The position numbers were made by a program, and so were the translations under genes. A model generated the notes under the pieces. That model saw only the letters and a program-made list of their open reading frames with translations. It did not search any database and was not told the DNA's origin. Positions 55,192-63,939 of a stretch of 64,000 nucleotides of DNA are shown piece after piece. Each line of letters starts with the position of its first letter. The first letter of the stretch is position 1. This stretch comes from QHXN01 sp963785125. Its GTDB lineage: Bacteria > Acidobacteriota > Blastocatellia > Pyrinomonadales > Pyrinomonadaceae. The stretch covers positions 1 through 64,000 of the forward strand of contig CAWATU010000001.1 of assembly GCA_963785125.1 (NCBI GenBank), in the 5' to 3' direction.

Positions 55192-55482
55192 GTGATCGGC
55201 CACAGGGAAGAGAGCGGCTCTCTCGTCTTCGCGGTGCGGGTCGTGCCGCGCGCGTCGAAGACCGCCGTCGCGGGCGAGCATGACGGCGCGCTCAAGGTGC
55301 GCGTGGCGGCGCCGCCCGTCGAGGGCGCGGCCAACACGGAGCTGACGCGCTTCCTCGCACGGCGGCTCGGCGTGTCCGCGGGCTCGGTTGAGGTAGTCGG
55401 CGGCTACACCTCGAAAACGAAGGTCGTGCGTGCGGTGGGGGCGAAGGCGGCAGACCTCTTGCGGCTGGCGGCCGGGGACTAG
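55192..55482 (+). CDS. yggU: DUF167 (YggU) protein
   Basis: A 96-aa protein with RVVPRASKTAVAG, LKVRVAAPPVEGAANTEL and GGYTSKTKVV, the complete DUF167 pattern. The start is GTG 55192, 3 bp after yggT. Small alpha/beta fold, no assigned function; conserved neighbour of yggS/yggT. Confidence 0.93.
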   Translation: MIGHREESGSLVFAVRVVPRASKTAVAGEHDGALKVRVAAPPVEGAANTELTRFLARRLGVSAGSVEVVGGYTSKTKVVRAVGAKAADLLRLAAGD

Positions 55483-55572
55483 GGCGGCGGGGCCGCAGTA
55501 CAAGTCGCGCGCGCGGTGTGGTATATTCCCGACCCGCTTCAACATACAAACTCAGCCAAGGAACTCATCAAG

Positions 55573-56316
55573 ATGTCCGGACACTCGAAGTGGCACACTA
55601 TCAAGCACAAGAAGGGCGCTTTGGACGCCAAGCGCGGCAAGGTCTTCACCAAGCTGATTAAGGAGATTTCGGTCGCGGCGCGCACGGGCGGCGGCGACCC
55701 GGACGCCAACGCGCGCCTGCGCAAGGCCGTCTCAGACGCCAAGGGCGCCAACATGCCCAACGACACCATCGCGCGCGCCATCCGCCGCGGCACCGGCGCC
55801 GAAGAGGGCGTCTCCTACGAGGAGATCACCTACGAGGGCTACGGCCCCGGCGGCGTCGCCGTGATGGTCGAGTCGATGACGGACAATCGCAACCGCACCG
55901 TCGCCGAGATTCGTCACATCTTCGGGAAGAACGGCGGCAACCTCGGCACGGCCGGCGCGGTCAACTGGATGTTCGAGAAGAAGGGCTACATCGTCGTCGC
56001 GAAGGACGCGAAGCCCGAGGACGAGCTGTTCGAGATCGTCACCGACGCGGGCGCCGAAGACCTGCGCGACGACGACGAGAGTTTCGAGGTCATCACCGCG
56101 CCCGACGACTTCGACGCCGTGCTCGAAGCCGTCAAGCAGGCCGGCATCGAGCCGCAGGTCGCCGAGGTCGAGCTGGTGCCGAAGGAGTACAAGAAGCTCG
56201 AAGGCGCCGAGGCCCGCCAGATGATTAAGCTGATGGAGGCGCTCGAAGACCACGACGACGTGCAGAAGGTCTCCGCCAACTTCGACATGGACGAGGCCGA
56301 CATGGCCGGGGCGTGA
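55573..56316 (+). CDS. yebC: YebC/PmpR-family protein (translation factor/regulator)
   Basis: ATG 55573 (MSGHSKWHTIKHKKGALDAKR) gives 247 aa, the normal length. Other blocks: IKEISVAARTGGGDPDANARL, NMPNDTIARAIRRG, YEGYGPGGVAVMVE and NLGTAGAVNWMFEKKG. YebC proteins have been described as transcriptional regulators and, more recently, as factors that relieve ribosome stalling at difficult sequences. A strong terminator follows. Confidence 0.95.
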   Translation: MSGHSKWHTIKHKKGALDAKRGKVFTKLIKEISVAARTGGGDPDANARLRKAVSDAKGANMPNDTIARAIRRGTGAEEGVSYEEITYEGYGPGGVAVMVESMTDNRNRTVAEIRHIFGKNGGNLGTAGAVNWMFEKKGYIVVAKDAKPEDELFEIVTDAGAEDLRDDDESFEVITAPDDFDAVLEAVKQAGIEPQVAEVELVPKEYKKLEGAEARQMIKLMEALEDHDDVQKVSANFDMDEADMAGA

Positions 56317-56342
56317 GTAGACCACAACCTGACACCGAAACG

Positions 56343-56385
56343 AGGCGGGCGCGGACTAACTTTAAATCCGCGCCCGCCTAACTTT
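56343..56385 (+). terminator. Intrinsic terminator after yebC
   Basis: A perfect 13-bp GC-rich stem (56343-56355 with 56367-56379), 11-nt loop, followed by AACTTTTCG. It lies between convergent genes. Confidence 0.8.
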
Positions 56386-56424
56386 TCGCGTCACCCTCGA
56401 CCAACGCAACAGTTCGTTGCGACC

Positions 56425-59400
56425 TCAAGGTGTCGGCTTCAATGCAAATATTTCTTCGCTCGGAGAACGGGAAACCTCAATCTCCTTTTCCACGCTAATG
56501 TATCCCGGCGCGCTCACCCGCACATCATGGACGCCGAGAGGAAGTTTGAGGTCGAGTCGGCCGTAATCCCCGGATTGCTCTACAGAAGCACTTACAATTT
56601 CACCATCGATGTAGACCGTGGCACTCGCGGGGGAGACCATGATAACCACAGTGCCTAAGTTGTTAGAATCGCTACAGCCTTTGACCGTGACCGTCTGGGT
56701 GACGCCCGGCCTCGACGCCCCGGCGGGCGCGGCTGCCGCGGCCGGCCGCGCCGTGACCGTGTAAGTCCCCGGGGCCATGCCGGACAGGTTCCAGTCGTAC
56801 ATCGGGTAGCTGACGCGGCTGACGCCCCGCGAGCTGAACTTCCCGTCGTTGACCGTCACGTCAACCATCATGGTCGTGCGCACGGTGACAGTCACCGTGG
56901 AGTCCGTTGGTTCGTTGAGCTTGGGGTTGCTTGGGCAGACCGTGACTGTCTGCGGCTCGACCGACACATTGAACGCAGGTACGAGGGTGGGCGTCGGCGT
57001 GGGGGCGCCGCGACTCGGGAAGACGTATGACGCCGAGTTCGGGCAGCCCTCGGGAAGTCCCCCGACCGTCACCGTCACCGCGTTTCTGCCCGGGACGGTA
57101 CGGTCAATCGCCACCAGTAGTATGGACTGGCTATCACCGCCTCGCTTGTTGACGTACCCTTGCGTGCCCCACGAGTAGGAGGCACCGCGCGGCGCCCCGG
57201 CGACGGAGACCGTGACCATCTCTCCGGCCGTCGTCGTGCCGAGTGAGTCGGCAGTTACGCGAAGCTCCGGACACGTCTGCGTTGGTGAGCCCGCCGTAAC
57301 GGTGAAGGAGAGGCGCCCGCGGAGTTTGCTGCCGTCGTACAGGAGGAGTTCGGTCGGGCCGGGCGGCGCGTCAGGGGCGACGACGACGGTAGCCGTGAGA
57401 GAGTCGCTGTTCTGGTTAAGGGCAGAGTATGAAAGTCCGCGGCCCACGTTAAGGGTCTTCAACGTAATCTTGCTGCCGGGGTCGGCGGGGGCGATGCTCA
57501 TTTTGCCGAAATCATACTCGCCGGGCGTCACCTCCCTAATCGTAACATCGACAGTCTGACCTTGCTTGACGGTCGTCGGCGTATAGGTGAAGTCGGGGTC
57601 GGTCGTCTGCTCGGGCGGGCGCGCGAGCAGGCGCGACATGAGGTCTGGGGGGAAGCCGCGGGTGTAGGCGTTATAGACGGGGCGTTCGAGCAGGAGGAGG
57701 AAGAGTCCCGTGAGGACTGCGACAGCGACGAGCGCGGCGGCGGGCGCGAGGCGGAGGCCGAAGGCGGCGACGCCGCGGCGGAAGAGTCTGTTGCGGACGG
57801 GCTCGGGCAGGGCTTCAGCGTGTTGGTTGTTCGTGATGTAGTTGAGGAAGACCGGCTCGGCGAGCGGGCTGCGCGCGGGGGCCTGTTCGAGTCTGCGGCT
57901 CAGGCGTCGGCTCCGACGCCACGCCGCGAGCCGTTCGCTCAGGCGCGTGATGAAAGACGCGTGTGTAAGCTCCTGCGCGGCCTGCTCCTCCGCGAAGCGC
58001 GGGCGTAGTCCCTGCTCGGGGGTTTCGAGGAAGGCGAGCAGAAGGTGTTCCAGTCTCTCACGCACGAGGCGGCGGCGCGCGCGCGGCATCTCTTGGACGA
58101 GTGTGCGCCGGAGCCATTGGGGCATCGTCCCGTTGCGGAACCAGGGGAGGCGCAGGAGTCTCGGCAAAACCTCTTCAACCTTGTGGCGCCCGAGCAGCTC
58201 GTAGGCGAGGAAGAGCGTCACGCTCCACTGCATGAGCGGGTAGACGGCGCAGGCGCAGAGCAGCTCGAAGCCCTCGGGGCCGAGGTAGCGGCGCAGGTGC
58301 GTGACGAGCCTGCGCGTCTGCGATGGGGACGGTGCGTCACGCTCCTTCCAGAGCGAGGGCTGCTCGCGGAGGATGTCTGGGTAGGGCGGCGTCTCGTCGA
58401 AGCCGGGCGCGCGCGTCGGGCGGCCGCCGGTGCTGACGGCATCGACCAGCAGGCGCAGGCCGTCGATGCTCGCAGGCAGAACCTTCAGCCCCTCGCGTTC
58501 GAGCGCCCACTCGCGGTACTCCCATTCGAGACGTGGAACAGGCGTGAGCAGAGCGCGCCCGCGCCAGTAGAGGAGCTGTTCGACGAAGGACTCGGGCCTG
58601 CCCGTCGTCGTGCTCAAAAGGCCCGTGCCGTCGCTGAAGATGATGAGGTAGTGGTCGGGGTGTCGCGCCGCGAGGTCGCTTAGAGAGAGCTGCGGCGAGT
58701 CGGCCCCGCCCTCGCGGCAGCGGCGCGGGTCGCCGTGGAAGTAGTATGTGTCGAGGTAGACATCATGCTCGGAGAGGCGCGCGACGATGTCGGAGTTGAA
58801 CTGTGCGAGCTGGTCACCGAAGCCGACGCGGTCGATGAGGACGAGGTACTCGGGCAGCGTCCGGCGCCGGCCGTAGACGGGCGTGAACAGTCCGCCGCGC
58901 CCGGCGCTGGCGCGCACCGTGGCGCGCGCGTCCAACTGGCGCGACTCGACGCTGAGATAGTGGCGCAGGCCGCGCGCGATGGGGCGCAGCGCAGCGCTCT
59001 GGAAGACGCGCTCGCGCGCGCCGCGCACCTTGATCTTGTCGTAGCGCGGGCGCTCGCCGCGCCAACTCTCGGCGTCCCTGCGCCGTTGCCTGCGCCGCAG
59101 GACTTGCCACAGCCCCAATGCGGCGAAGGGCGGCACGAGCACGAGCGCGACAAGCGTGTTGAAGTTGCGCACCCAGAACCCGGCCGGGGGCGGCGGGTCG
59201 TTCAGCACTGTCTGGGAAAGGTCGTCCGCTTGAGTCTTGCCGCCCGCGGGCCTGTCCGCGTCCCACGCGACACCTACGTCCTGCTGCGTGATCGTTGGAA
59301 GGTATGCAACCTCAACGTCGTCGAGCGGCACGGGGACAGGTGTGGGGTCGGGCATGGGCGGGTCGAGGACGACGACCTGAGTCGGGTCTTCCTCATTCAA

Positions 59401-59871
59401 GTAAGCCTTGACGAAGTAGTAGGCGGCGAAGAGTGACGCCGCGACGACGAGCGCCGAGAAGGTGACGAGCAGCGTCCGTCTGTGTGCGGAGAGACGGCGG
59501 GCGACTCTTTCCCAAAGAGGCGGCGGCGGTGTGACAGGTGGTGGCGGCGGAACCTCGACGGGCAGCGGGGGCGGGGGCAATCCTTCCTTGCCCACCAGCC
59601 CCCGCTCGACCAGCCATTGCAGATACCTTTCCCGAAAATCCTCCTGCTGCGCGGGCGTGAAGCAGATGAGCGGCGCGAGCCATTCGCCGAGTTCGGGAAG
59701 CGTCGGCGGCAGCCCGCCGCGCGCGAAGAGCGAGCCGACCAACTCGTGCGCGGCGATGTGCTGCCGCGTCCCCAGACCGTACCCTTCGGCGCGCAGGCTC
59801 TCCAGAAGGTCGGGGAGACCTTCGAGGAAGGCGCTGAGCGTTTCGGGGTTGATGCGCCCGTGCGTGTTCAT
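56425..59871 (-). CDS. Three-TM vWA-like protein with extracytoplasmic PEGA domain (large partner of the TIR-MoxR system)
   Basis: An 1148-aa protein. Residues 1-95 form a helical domain with LGEWLAPLICFTPAQQEDF; then a Pro-rich linker, TM1 at 134-154, a short extracytoplasmic stretch, TM2 at 237-256, a long cytosolic part 257-702, TM3 at 703-730, and a beta-rich extracytoplasmic tail ending with a PEGA domain at about 1085-1145 (TVYIDGE, LPLGVHDVRVSAPGY). The cytosolic part contains a vWA-like fold (LPEYLVLIDRVGFGD and LIIFSDGTGLL) whose MIDAS DxSxS is replaced by D-R-V-G, and a helical block LCACAVYPLMQWS to MPQWLRRTL. It is 18 bp downstream of the MoxR gene; MoxR partners often carry vWA domains. 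Confidence 0.8.
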   Translation of the reverse strand: MNTHGRINPETLSAFLEGLPDLLESLRAEGYGLGTRQHIAAHELVGSLFARGGLPPTLPELGEWLAPLICFTPAQQEDFRERYLQWLVERGLVGKEGLPPPPLPVEVPPPPPVTPPPPLWERVARRLSAHRRTLLVTFSALVVAASLFAAYYFVKAYLNEEDPTQVVVLDPPMPDPTPVPVPLDDVEVAYLPTITQQDVGVAWDADRPAGGKTQADDLSQTVLNDPPPPAGFWVRNFNTLVALVLVPPFAALGLWQVLRRRQRRRDAESWRGERPRYDKIKVRGARERVFQSAALRPIARGLRHYLSVESRQLDARATVRASAGRGGLFTPVYGRRRTLPEYLVLIDRVGFGDQLAQFNSDIVARLSEHDVYLDTYYFHGDPRRCREGGADSPQLSLSDLAARHPDHYLIIFSDGTGLLSTTTGRPESFVEQLLYWRGRALLTPVPRLEWEYREWALEREGLKVLPASIDGLRLLVDAVSTGGRPTRAPGFDETPPYPDILREQPSLWKERDAPSPSQTRRLVTHLRRYLGPEGFELLCACAVYPLMQWSVTLFLAYELLGRHKVEEVLPRLLRLPWFRNGTMPQWLRRTLVQEMPRARRRLVRERLEHLLLAFLETPEQGLRPRFAEEQAAQELTHASFITRLSERLAAWRRSRRLSRRLEQAPARSPLAEPVFLNYITNNQHAEALPEPVRNRLFRRGVAAFGLRLAPAAALVAVAVLTGLFLLLLERPVYNAYTRGFPPDLMSRLLARPPEQTTDPDFTYTPTTVKQGQTVDVTIREVTPGEYDFGKMSIAPADPGSKITLKTLNVGRGLSYSALNQNSDSLTATVVVAPDAPPGPTELLLYDGSKLRGRLSFTVTAGSPTQTCPELRVTADSLGTTTAGEMVTVSVAGAPRGASYSWGTQGYVNKRGGDSQSILLVAIDRTVPGRNAVTVTVGGLPEGCPNSASYVFPSRGAPTPTPTLVPAFNVSVEPQTVTVCPSNPKLNEPTDSTVTVTVRTTMMVDVTVNDGKFSSRGVSRVSYPMYDWNLSGMAPGTYTVTARPAAAAAPAGASRPGVTQTVTVKGCSDSNNLGTVVIMVSPASATVYIDGEIVSASVEQSGDYGRLDLKLPLGVHDVRVSAPGYISVEKEIEVSRSPSEEIFALKPTP

Positions 59872-59889
59872 GGGGACTCTTCGGCGAAA

Positions 59890-60870
59890 TCAACCGGCCT
59901 GGAGCAGCTCGTTCAGCGCGGGGCGCAGCGCGGCGTGATCGGCCGTATCCTTGGCGAGCACGCCGAGACTTGCCCTGACCTCCTCGGCGTGCTGCTTCAA
60001 CCTGTCGCCGGGCTTCGCGCCGCGCTCGGCGAGGTAGAGGAGCCAGCCGAGCATCTCGGCCGTCGCGGGCTTCTTGTTCAAGCCTTCGAGCTTGCGCACG
60101 CGCTCGAAGAAGTCGAGCGCGTCGGAGAGGAAGGGGCTCCCCTCTGTGAACTGCCCGATGCGCGCGGAGACGATGCGCGCCAACTGCTCCTTCCCCGGAA
60201 ACGCGATGTGATGATAGACGCAGCGGCGCAGAAAGGCGTCGGGCAGGTGCTTCTCGGAGTTGCTCGTCATGATGAGGACGGGGCGCAGCTCCTCGGGCGC
60301 GCGCACCTCGCGGTTGCCCAGCTCCTGCACCTTGAAGTACATGTGCTCGACCTCGTTAAGGATGTCGTTGGGGAAGTCGCGCGGCGCCTTGTCGATCTCG
60401 TCGATGAGGACGACCGAGCGGCGCCCGCGCCCCGGGTGCTGGAAGCCTTCGGGCAGCGCGTCGGCTACGCGCTCGGCGTCGTTGGCGTAGAGGATGGCGA
60501 GGCCGAGCGCGTTGTAAGAGAGGTAGTCGCGGTCTTCGAGCGAGCGGCCGGTCTGCACGGCCTGAAAGCGCGCAACCGTGTCGTAGGTGTAGAAGAGGTC
60601 GCGCGCGACGCTCGAAGACTTGGTCTCGAAGAGGAGCGGCGCGCCGTAGCCCAGCTCGCGGCTGACGCTGTAGGCGAGCTGCGTCTTGCCCGTGCCGGGC
60701 TCGCCCGTCAGCAGCAATGGCTGGCCGAGCAGCAGCGCCACGTTGACCGCCTTGACGAGCGCGGGGTCGGGCAGGTAGCGCCCGGGGTCTTTGAGCCGCC
60801 GGCGGTCGGGGGAGGGCAGCGGCGAAGGGCCGCCGGGCTCTCGTCCCTCACCGTTGTAGAAGGGGAACAT
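59890..60870 (-). CDS. MoxR-family AAA+ ATPase
   Basis: A 326-aa AAA+ protein. Walker A GEPGTGKT is at 56-63, Walker B VVLIDEID at 153-160, sensor-1 region LIMTSNSEK and an arginine-finger segment FLRRCVYHHIAFP. MoxR ATPases remodel or activate partner proteins, usually with vWA-domain partners, as here. It starts 22 bp after the TIR gene's stop and ends 18 bp before the vWA-like gene. The N-terminal 25 residues are Pro/Gly-rich and probably flexible. Confidence 0.92.
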   Translation of the reverse strand: MFPFYNGEGREPGGPSPLPSPDRRRLKDPGRYLPDPALVKAVNVALLLGQPLLLTGEPGTGKTQLAYSVSRELGYGAPLLFETKSSSVARDLFYTYDTVARFQAVQTGRSLEDRDYLSYNALGLAILYANDAERVADALPEGFQHPGRGRRSVVLIDEIDKAPRDFPNDILNEVEHMYFKVQELGNREVRAPEELRPVLIMTSNSEKHLPDAFLRRCVYHHIAFPGKEQLARIVSARIGQFTEGSPFLSDALDFFERVRKLEGLNKKPATAEMLGWLLYLAERGAKPGDRLKQHAEEVRASLGVLAKDTADHAALRPALNELLQAG

Positions 60871-60892
60871 CGCTCTCTCCTCGTGCGGTGCG

Positions 60893-62335
60893 TCAGGCGG
60901 CGGTGCCGGCCGCGCCGCACCTGTGGTTGGTGATGACGGCGTGGAGCTGCGGCGCGAGCCGCTCCAGAGGGATGCGCGTCAGCGGGTCGGGGTAGAGCTT
61001 CTCGATCTCCGCGACGGCGCGCTCGACGTTGCAGAAGTAGAGGGGATGGTTGCGGCAGAGCTTGCGGAAGTGCTCGCGGCTGCGCACCCACGTCTCGGCG
61101 TCGCCCAGCGCGACCGAAGGGAGCCGCGGGAGGACGAAGGCGTGCGCGCCTTTGAAGTCCGCGAGCCGCGCGCCTAAGGAGTTGAAGAACTCTTCAGCGC
61201 GCGCGTTCAGCTCCGCGAGCCGCGCGGAGGCGCCGCCCGCGCCGCCGCTGTACTTGAAGAAGAGGAAGCTCAGCACGCGCCCGCCCTTCACGTCCGGCAG
61301 GCTCCCCCAGAAGTCGAGGAAGGCGCCCACGATGCGCTCGCCGTCGCCGCCCCAGTCGCGGCTCGCGAGGTGCGAGTGGAAGAGCGTCGGCACGTCCTTC
61401 GACGAGAGAGCGTCGGCCACCGCTTCGGGGGTCGCGTACATGTTGTCGGCGACGGGGACGCCGACCTCGGCCTGTAGGAAGTCGAAAGGGACTTCGGCCT
61501 CGATGAAGGAGGGCGGGAGCGGGACGAAGAGGTCGTCGAGATGGCCGAGCGAGGGGTCGTAGAGCGGTGCGCCGTCGTCGCCCTCAGCGCGCGCCGAGAG
61601 GAACGCAGGGAGCGTGACCTCGTGCAGGCGACGCTTGAACATGTCGAGCGCCTCGTCGTCGCCGCCGTGGACGACGCAGACGAGCGGTCGCTTGGCGAGG
61701 CTGCGCGCGCGCCAGTTGTGGACGGCGCGGCGCAGCAGCGTCTCCTGCGCCGCGCGGTCGCAGAGGTACGGGAGCAACTCGGGGACGGGCGCGGCGGGCG
61801 CGGCGGGCGCCGGGTCGCGTATGACGGTCGCGTCGCCCCAAGTGGCTGCGCCCGCCGAGAGTTGCTCGACGACCTTCAACACGCCGTCCGCGATGTTGTC
61901 GAAAGCCTCCTGACGGTTGCGCCACTTGGTCACGGGGCGCGCGCCCGCGGGGAGCGCCTGCACCTTGCCCAGATCGAACTCGCCGCCGTCGCAGGTCATG
62001 CGCACGCGATCCCAGTTGCAGGGCTGGAGGACGACGGGGATGAGGACGGCCTCGCGCCGGAGGTGACGCTCGACGGCCTGCTTCAGCTCGATGTCGAAGC
62101 AGTAGTTGGAGTTGATGAAGTGTGCGCTCAGCAGCAGGAGGATGACGTTCGCGCTGCGCAGGTTGTGGTCGATCTGCGAAGCCCAGTCGGAGCCCGCGTA
62201 TATCTCGTGGTCGCTCCAGAACGTGGCGACGCCCTGCCGCCGGAGCAGCGCGAGGTGCGGGTCGAGCGCCTCCCTGAGCGGCTCGTCCTTGTGTGCGTAG
62301 GAGCAGAAAATCTTGACGGTCTGAGGCGGAGGCAT
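60893..62335 (-). CDS. TIR-domain protein with degenerate STAND-like (iSTAND) C-terminal region
   Basis: ATG 62333-62335 (MPPPQTVKIFCSYAHKDE) gives 480 aa; an in-frame TTG at 62359 lacks a ribosome-binding site. Residues 6-130 are a bacterial TIR domain: KIFCSYAHKDEPLR, the BB-loop region FWSDHEIYAGSDW and VILLLLSAHFINSNYCFDIEL, where the Glu (Glu83) is at the position of the NADase catalytic Glu. About 195-480 is an alpha/beta region with RPLVCVVHGGDDEALDMF, where a P-loop would be expected but G-x4-GK is absent, as in the inactive-STAND domains of described ternary conflict systems. First gene of the operon; likely NAD+-consuming effector or signal generator. Confidence 0.82.
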   Translation of the reverse strand: MPPPQTVKIFCSYAHKDEPLREALDPHLALLRRQGVATFWSDHEIYAGSDWASQIDHNLRSANVILLLLSAHFINSNYCFDIELKQAVERHLRREAVLIPVVLQPCNWDRVRMTCDGGEFDLGKVQALPAGARPVTKWRNRQEAFDNIADGVLKVVEQLSAGAATWGDATVIRDPAPAAPAAPVPELLPYLCDRAAQETLLRRAVHNWRARSLAKRPLVCVVHGGDDEALDMFKRRLHEVTLPAFLSARAEGDDGAPLYDPSLGHLDDLFVPLPPSFIEAEVPFDFLQAEVGVPVADNMYATPEAVADALSSKDVPTLFHSHLASRDWGGDGERIVGAFLDFWGSLPDVKGGRVLSFLFFKYSGGAGGASARLAELNARAEEFFNSLGARLADFKGAHAFVLPRLPSVALGDAETWVRSREHFRKLCRNHPLYFCNVERAVAEIEKLYPDPLTRIPLERLAPQLHAVITNHRCGAAGTAA

Positions 62336-62388
62336 CTGGTTCGACCCTGAAGTTGGCAAATCAAATAGAGGCGCGGAGCATCCGTGAG

Positions 62389-62417
62389 ATTCTTATTTTA
62401 AAGGGCGCCACTGTCAA
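62389..62417 (-). promoter_or_regulatory. Candidate promoter of the TIR-MoxR operon
   Basis: Minus strand TTGACA (62412-62417) and AAGAAT (62389-62394) with a 17-bp spacer, about 55 bp before ATG 62335. The -10 is a 4/6 match. Confidence 0.5.
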
Positions 62418-62512
62418 GAAATAAGTTCCGTTTCGTCCGGTCGGGGGCGTGGTAAACTCGGCGCACTAACCCGCTCAGTCGTTAACTCTTTCCGTAGCCG
62501 GAGGGCGTTGAA

Positions 62513-62626
62513 TTGCGCAACATCAACCGACGTGAGTTCATCGGCGGCGCGCTGGCGGGCTGCTCGGCCGCGCCGCACGACCGTCAGCTCATCCCCACCT
62601 TCGTCGCCCACGGTTCGGGCGAGTGA
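62513..62626 (+). pseudogene. Truncated Tat-signal lipoprotein ORF (37 codons)
   Basis: TTG 62513, preceded by GGAGGG at 62500-62505, opens a 37-aa frame: NRREFIGGALAGCSAA is a twin-arginine signal with a lipobox (LAGC), then PHDRQLIPTFV and a stop at 62624-62626. The segment after the signal recalls the start of Tat-exported molybdopterin oxidoreductase/ActB-type subunits (D-R-Q-L-I-P-x-V-V-P-P). The body of such a protein is absent; the next gene begins at 62629. Most likely a remnant left by deletion, or a real tiny secreted lipoprotein. Confidence 0.5.
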
Positions 62627-62628
62627 TT

Positions 62629-63939
62629 ATGAGTGCCATAGTCTTCGAGATTCTCTTCATCATCGTGCTGCTCGCGGCCAACGGGGTCTTCGCCATGTCG
62701 GAGATAGCCGTCGTCTCCGCGCGCAAGGCGCGGCTGCAACGGATGGCCGCGGGCGGCGACCGGCGCGCACGCGCCGCGTTGGAGCTGGCGGAGGAGCCCG
62801 ACCGTTTCCTCTCCACCGTCCAGATCGGTATCACGCTGGTCGGCATCCTCGCGGGCGCCTTCGGCGGCGCGACCGTCGCCGAGCAACTCGGCCAGACGCT
62901 CGACCGCGTGCCGGGCGTTGCTCCCTACGGCGAGACGCTCGGGCTGCTCGCGGTGGTGCTCGTCATCACGTACCTTTCGCTCGTCATCGGCGAGCTGGTG
63001 CCGAAGCGCCTCGGGCTCAACAACCCCGAGGGCATCGCGAAGGCGGTCGCGCGGCCGATGCGGCTGCTCTCAAGGCTCGCTTCGCCCGCGGTGCGTCTGT
63101 TGAGCCTCTCCACGTCGGCGGTGCTTCGCCTGCTCAGGACGCGCCCGCCCGAGGGGCCGCCCGTCACCGAGGACGAGGTGCGCGTGATGATCGAGCAGGC
63201 GACCGACGCGGGCGTCTTCGAGCCGGCGGAGCGTGAGATGGTCGAGAGCATCTTCGGCCTCGGCGACCGGCGCGTGACGGCGTTGATGACGCCGCGCGTG
63301 GACATGGCCTGGCTCGACATCAACCTGCCGGCCGAAGAGGTGGCGCGACAGATTTCCGCGACCCACTACTCGCGTCTGCCCGTGTGTGAACGGCACCCGG
63401 ACAACGTGCTCGGCGTAGTCAAGGCCAAAGACCTTCTGCCGGTCGCGCTCGCGGGGCGTCCGCTCGATCTGCGCGCTTCCTTGCGGCAGCCGCTCTTTGT
63501 ACCCGAGTCAATGACGGCGCTGCGTCTGCTGGAACTCTTCCGACAGTCGCGGACACACGTCGCCATCGTCGTCAGCGAGCACGGTTCGGTCGAGGGGCTG
63601 GTGACTTTGACGGATGTGCTCGAAGCCATCGTCGGCGAGCTTGTGCCGCCGGGCGGGCCGGTCGAGCCTCTGGCGGTCAGGCGCGACGATGGCTCGTGGC
63701 TCCTGGACGGCGGCATCACGATAGACGGCTTCAGGGAGGTCTTCCCCGTCGGGCCGCTGCCGGGCGAGGGGGACGGGGCGTACCAGACGCTCGCAGGCTT
63801 CGTCATCACGCACCTGGGGCGCATCCCTTCGGCGGCCGACCGCTTTGAATGGGGCGGCCTCACCTTCGAGGTGGTAGACATGGACGGCAGGCGCGTCGAT
63901 AAGGTGCTGGTGGCGGCGCGCAAGGGGCCGGAGGAGTGA
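62629..63939 (+). CDS. CNNM/CBS-domain protein (HlyC/CorC family), second copy
   Basis: ATG 62629 (MSAIVFEILFIIVLLAANGVFAMSEIAVVSARKARL) gives 436 aa. The CNNM/DUF21 membrane domain (about 5-175) carries ANGVFAMSEIA and the P-K-R-L-G segment LVPKRLGLNNPEGIA. A CBS pair follows (ALMTPRVDMAWLD to VSEHGSVEGLVTLTDVLEAIVG) and a CorC_HlyC domain ends the protein (FEWGGLTFEVVDMDG). Unlike the paralogue at 22115 the membrane domain is canonical. Probably divalent-cation handling. It overlaps no other gene; the upstream Tat remnant ends 3 bp before it. Confidence 0.92.
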   Translation: MSAIVFEILFIIVLLAANGVFAMSEIAVVSARKARLQRMAAGGDRRARAALELAEEPDRFLSTVQIGITLVGILAGAFGGATVAEQLGQTLDRVPGVAPYGETLGLLAVVLVITYLSLVIGELVPKRLGLNNPEGIAKAVARPMRLLSRLASPAVRLLSLSTSAVLRLLRTRPPEGPPVTEDEVRVMIEQATDAGVFEPAEREMVESIFGLGDRRVTALMTPRVDMAWLDINLPAEEVARQISATHYSRLPVCERHPDNVLGVVKAKDLLPVALAGRPLDLRASLRQPLFVPESMTALRLLELFRQSRTHVAIVVSEHGSVEGLVTLTDVLEAIVGELVPPGGPVEPLAVRRDDGSWLLDGGITIDGFREVFPVGPLPGEGDGAYQTLAGFVITHLGRIPSAADRFEWGGLTFEVVDMDGRRVDKVLVAARKGPEE

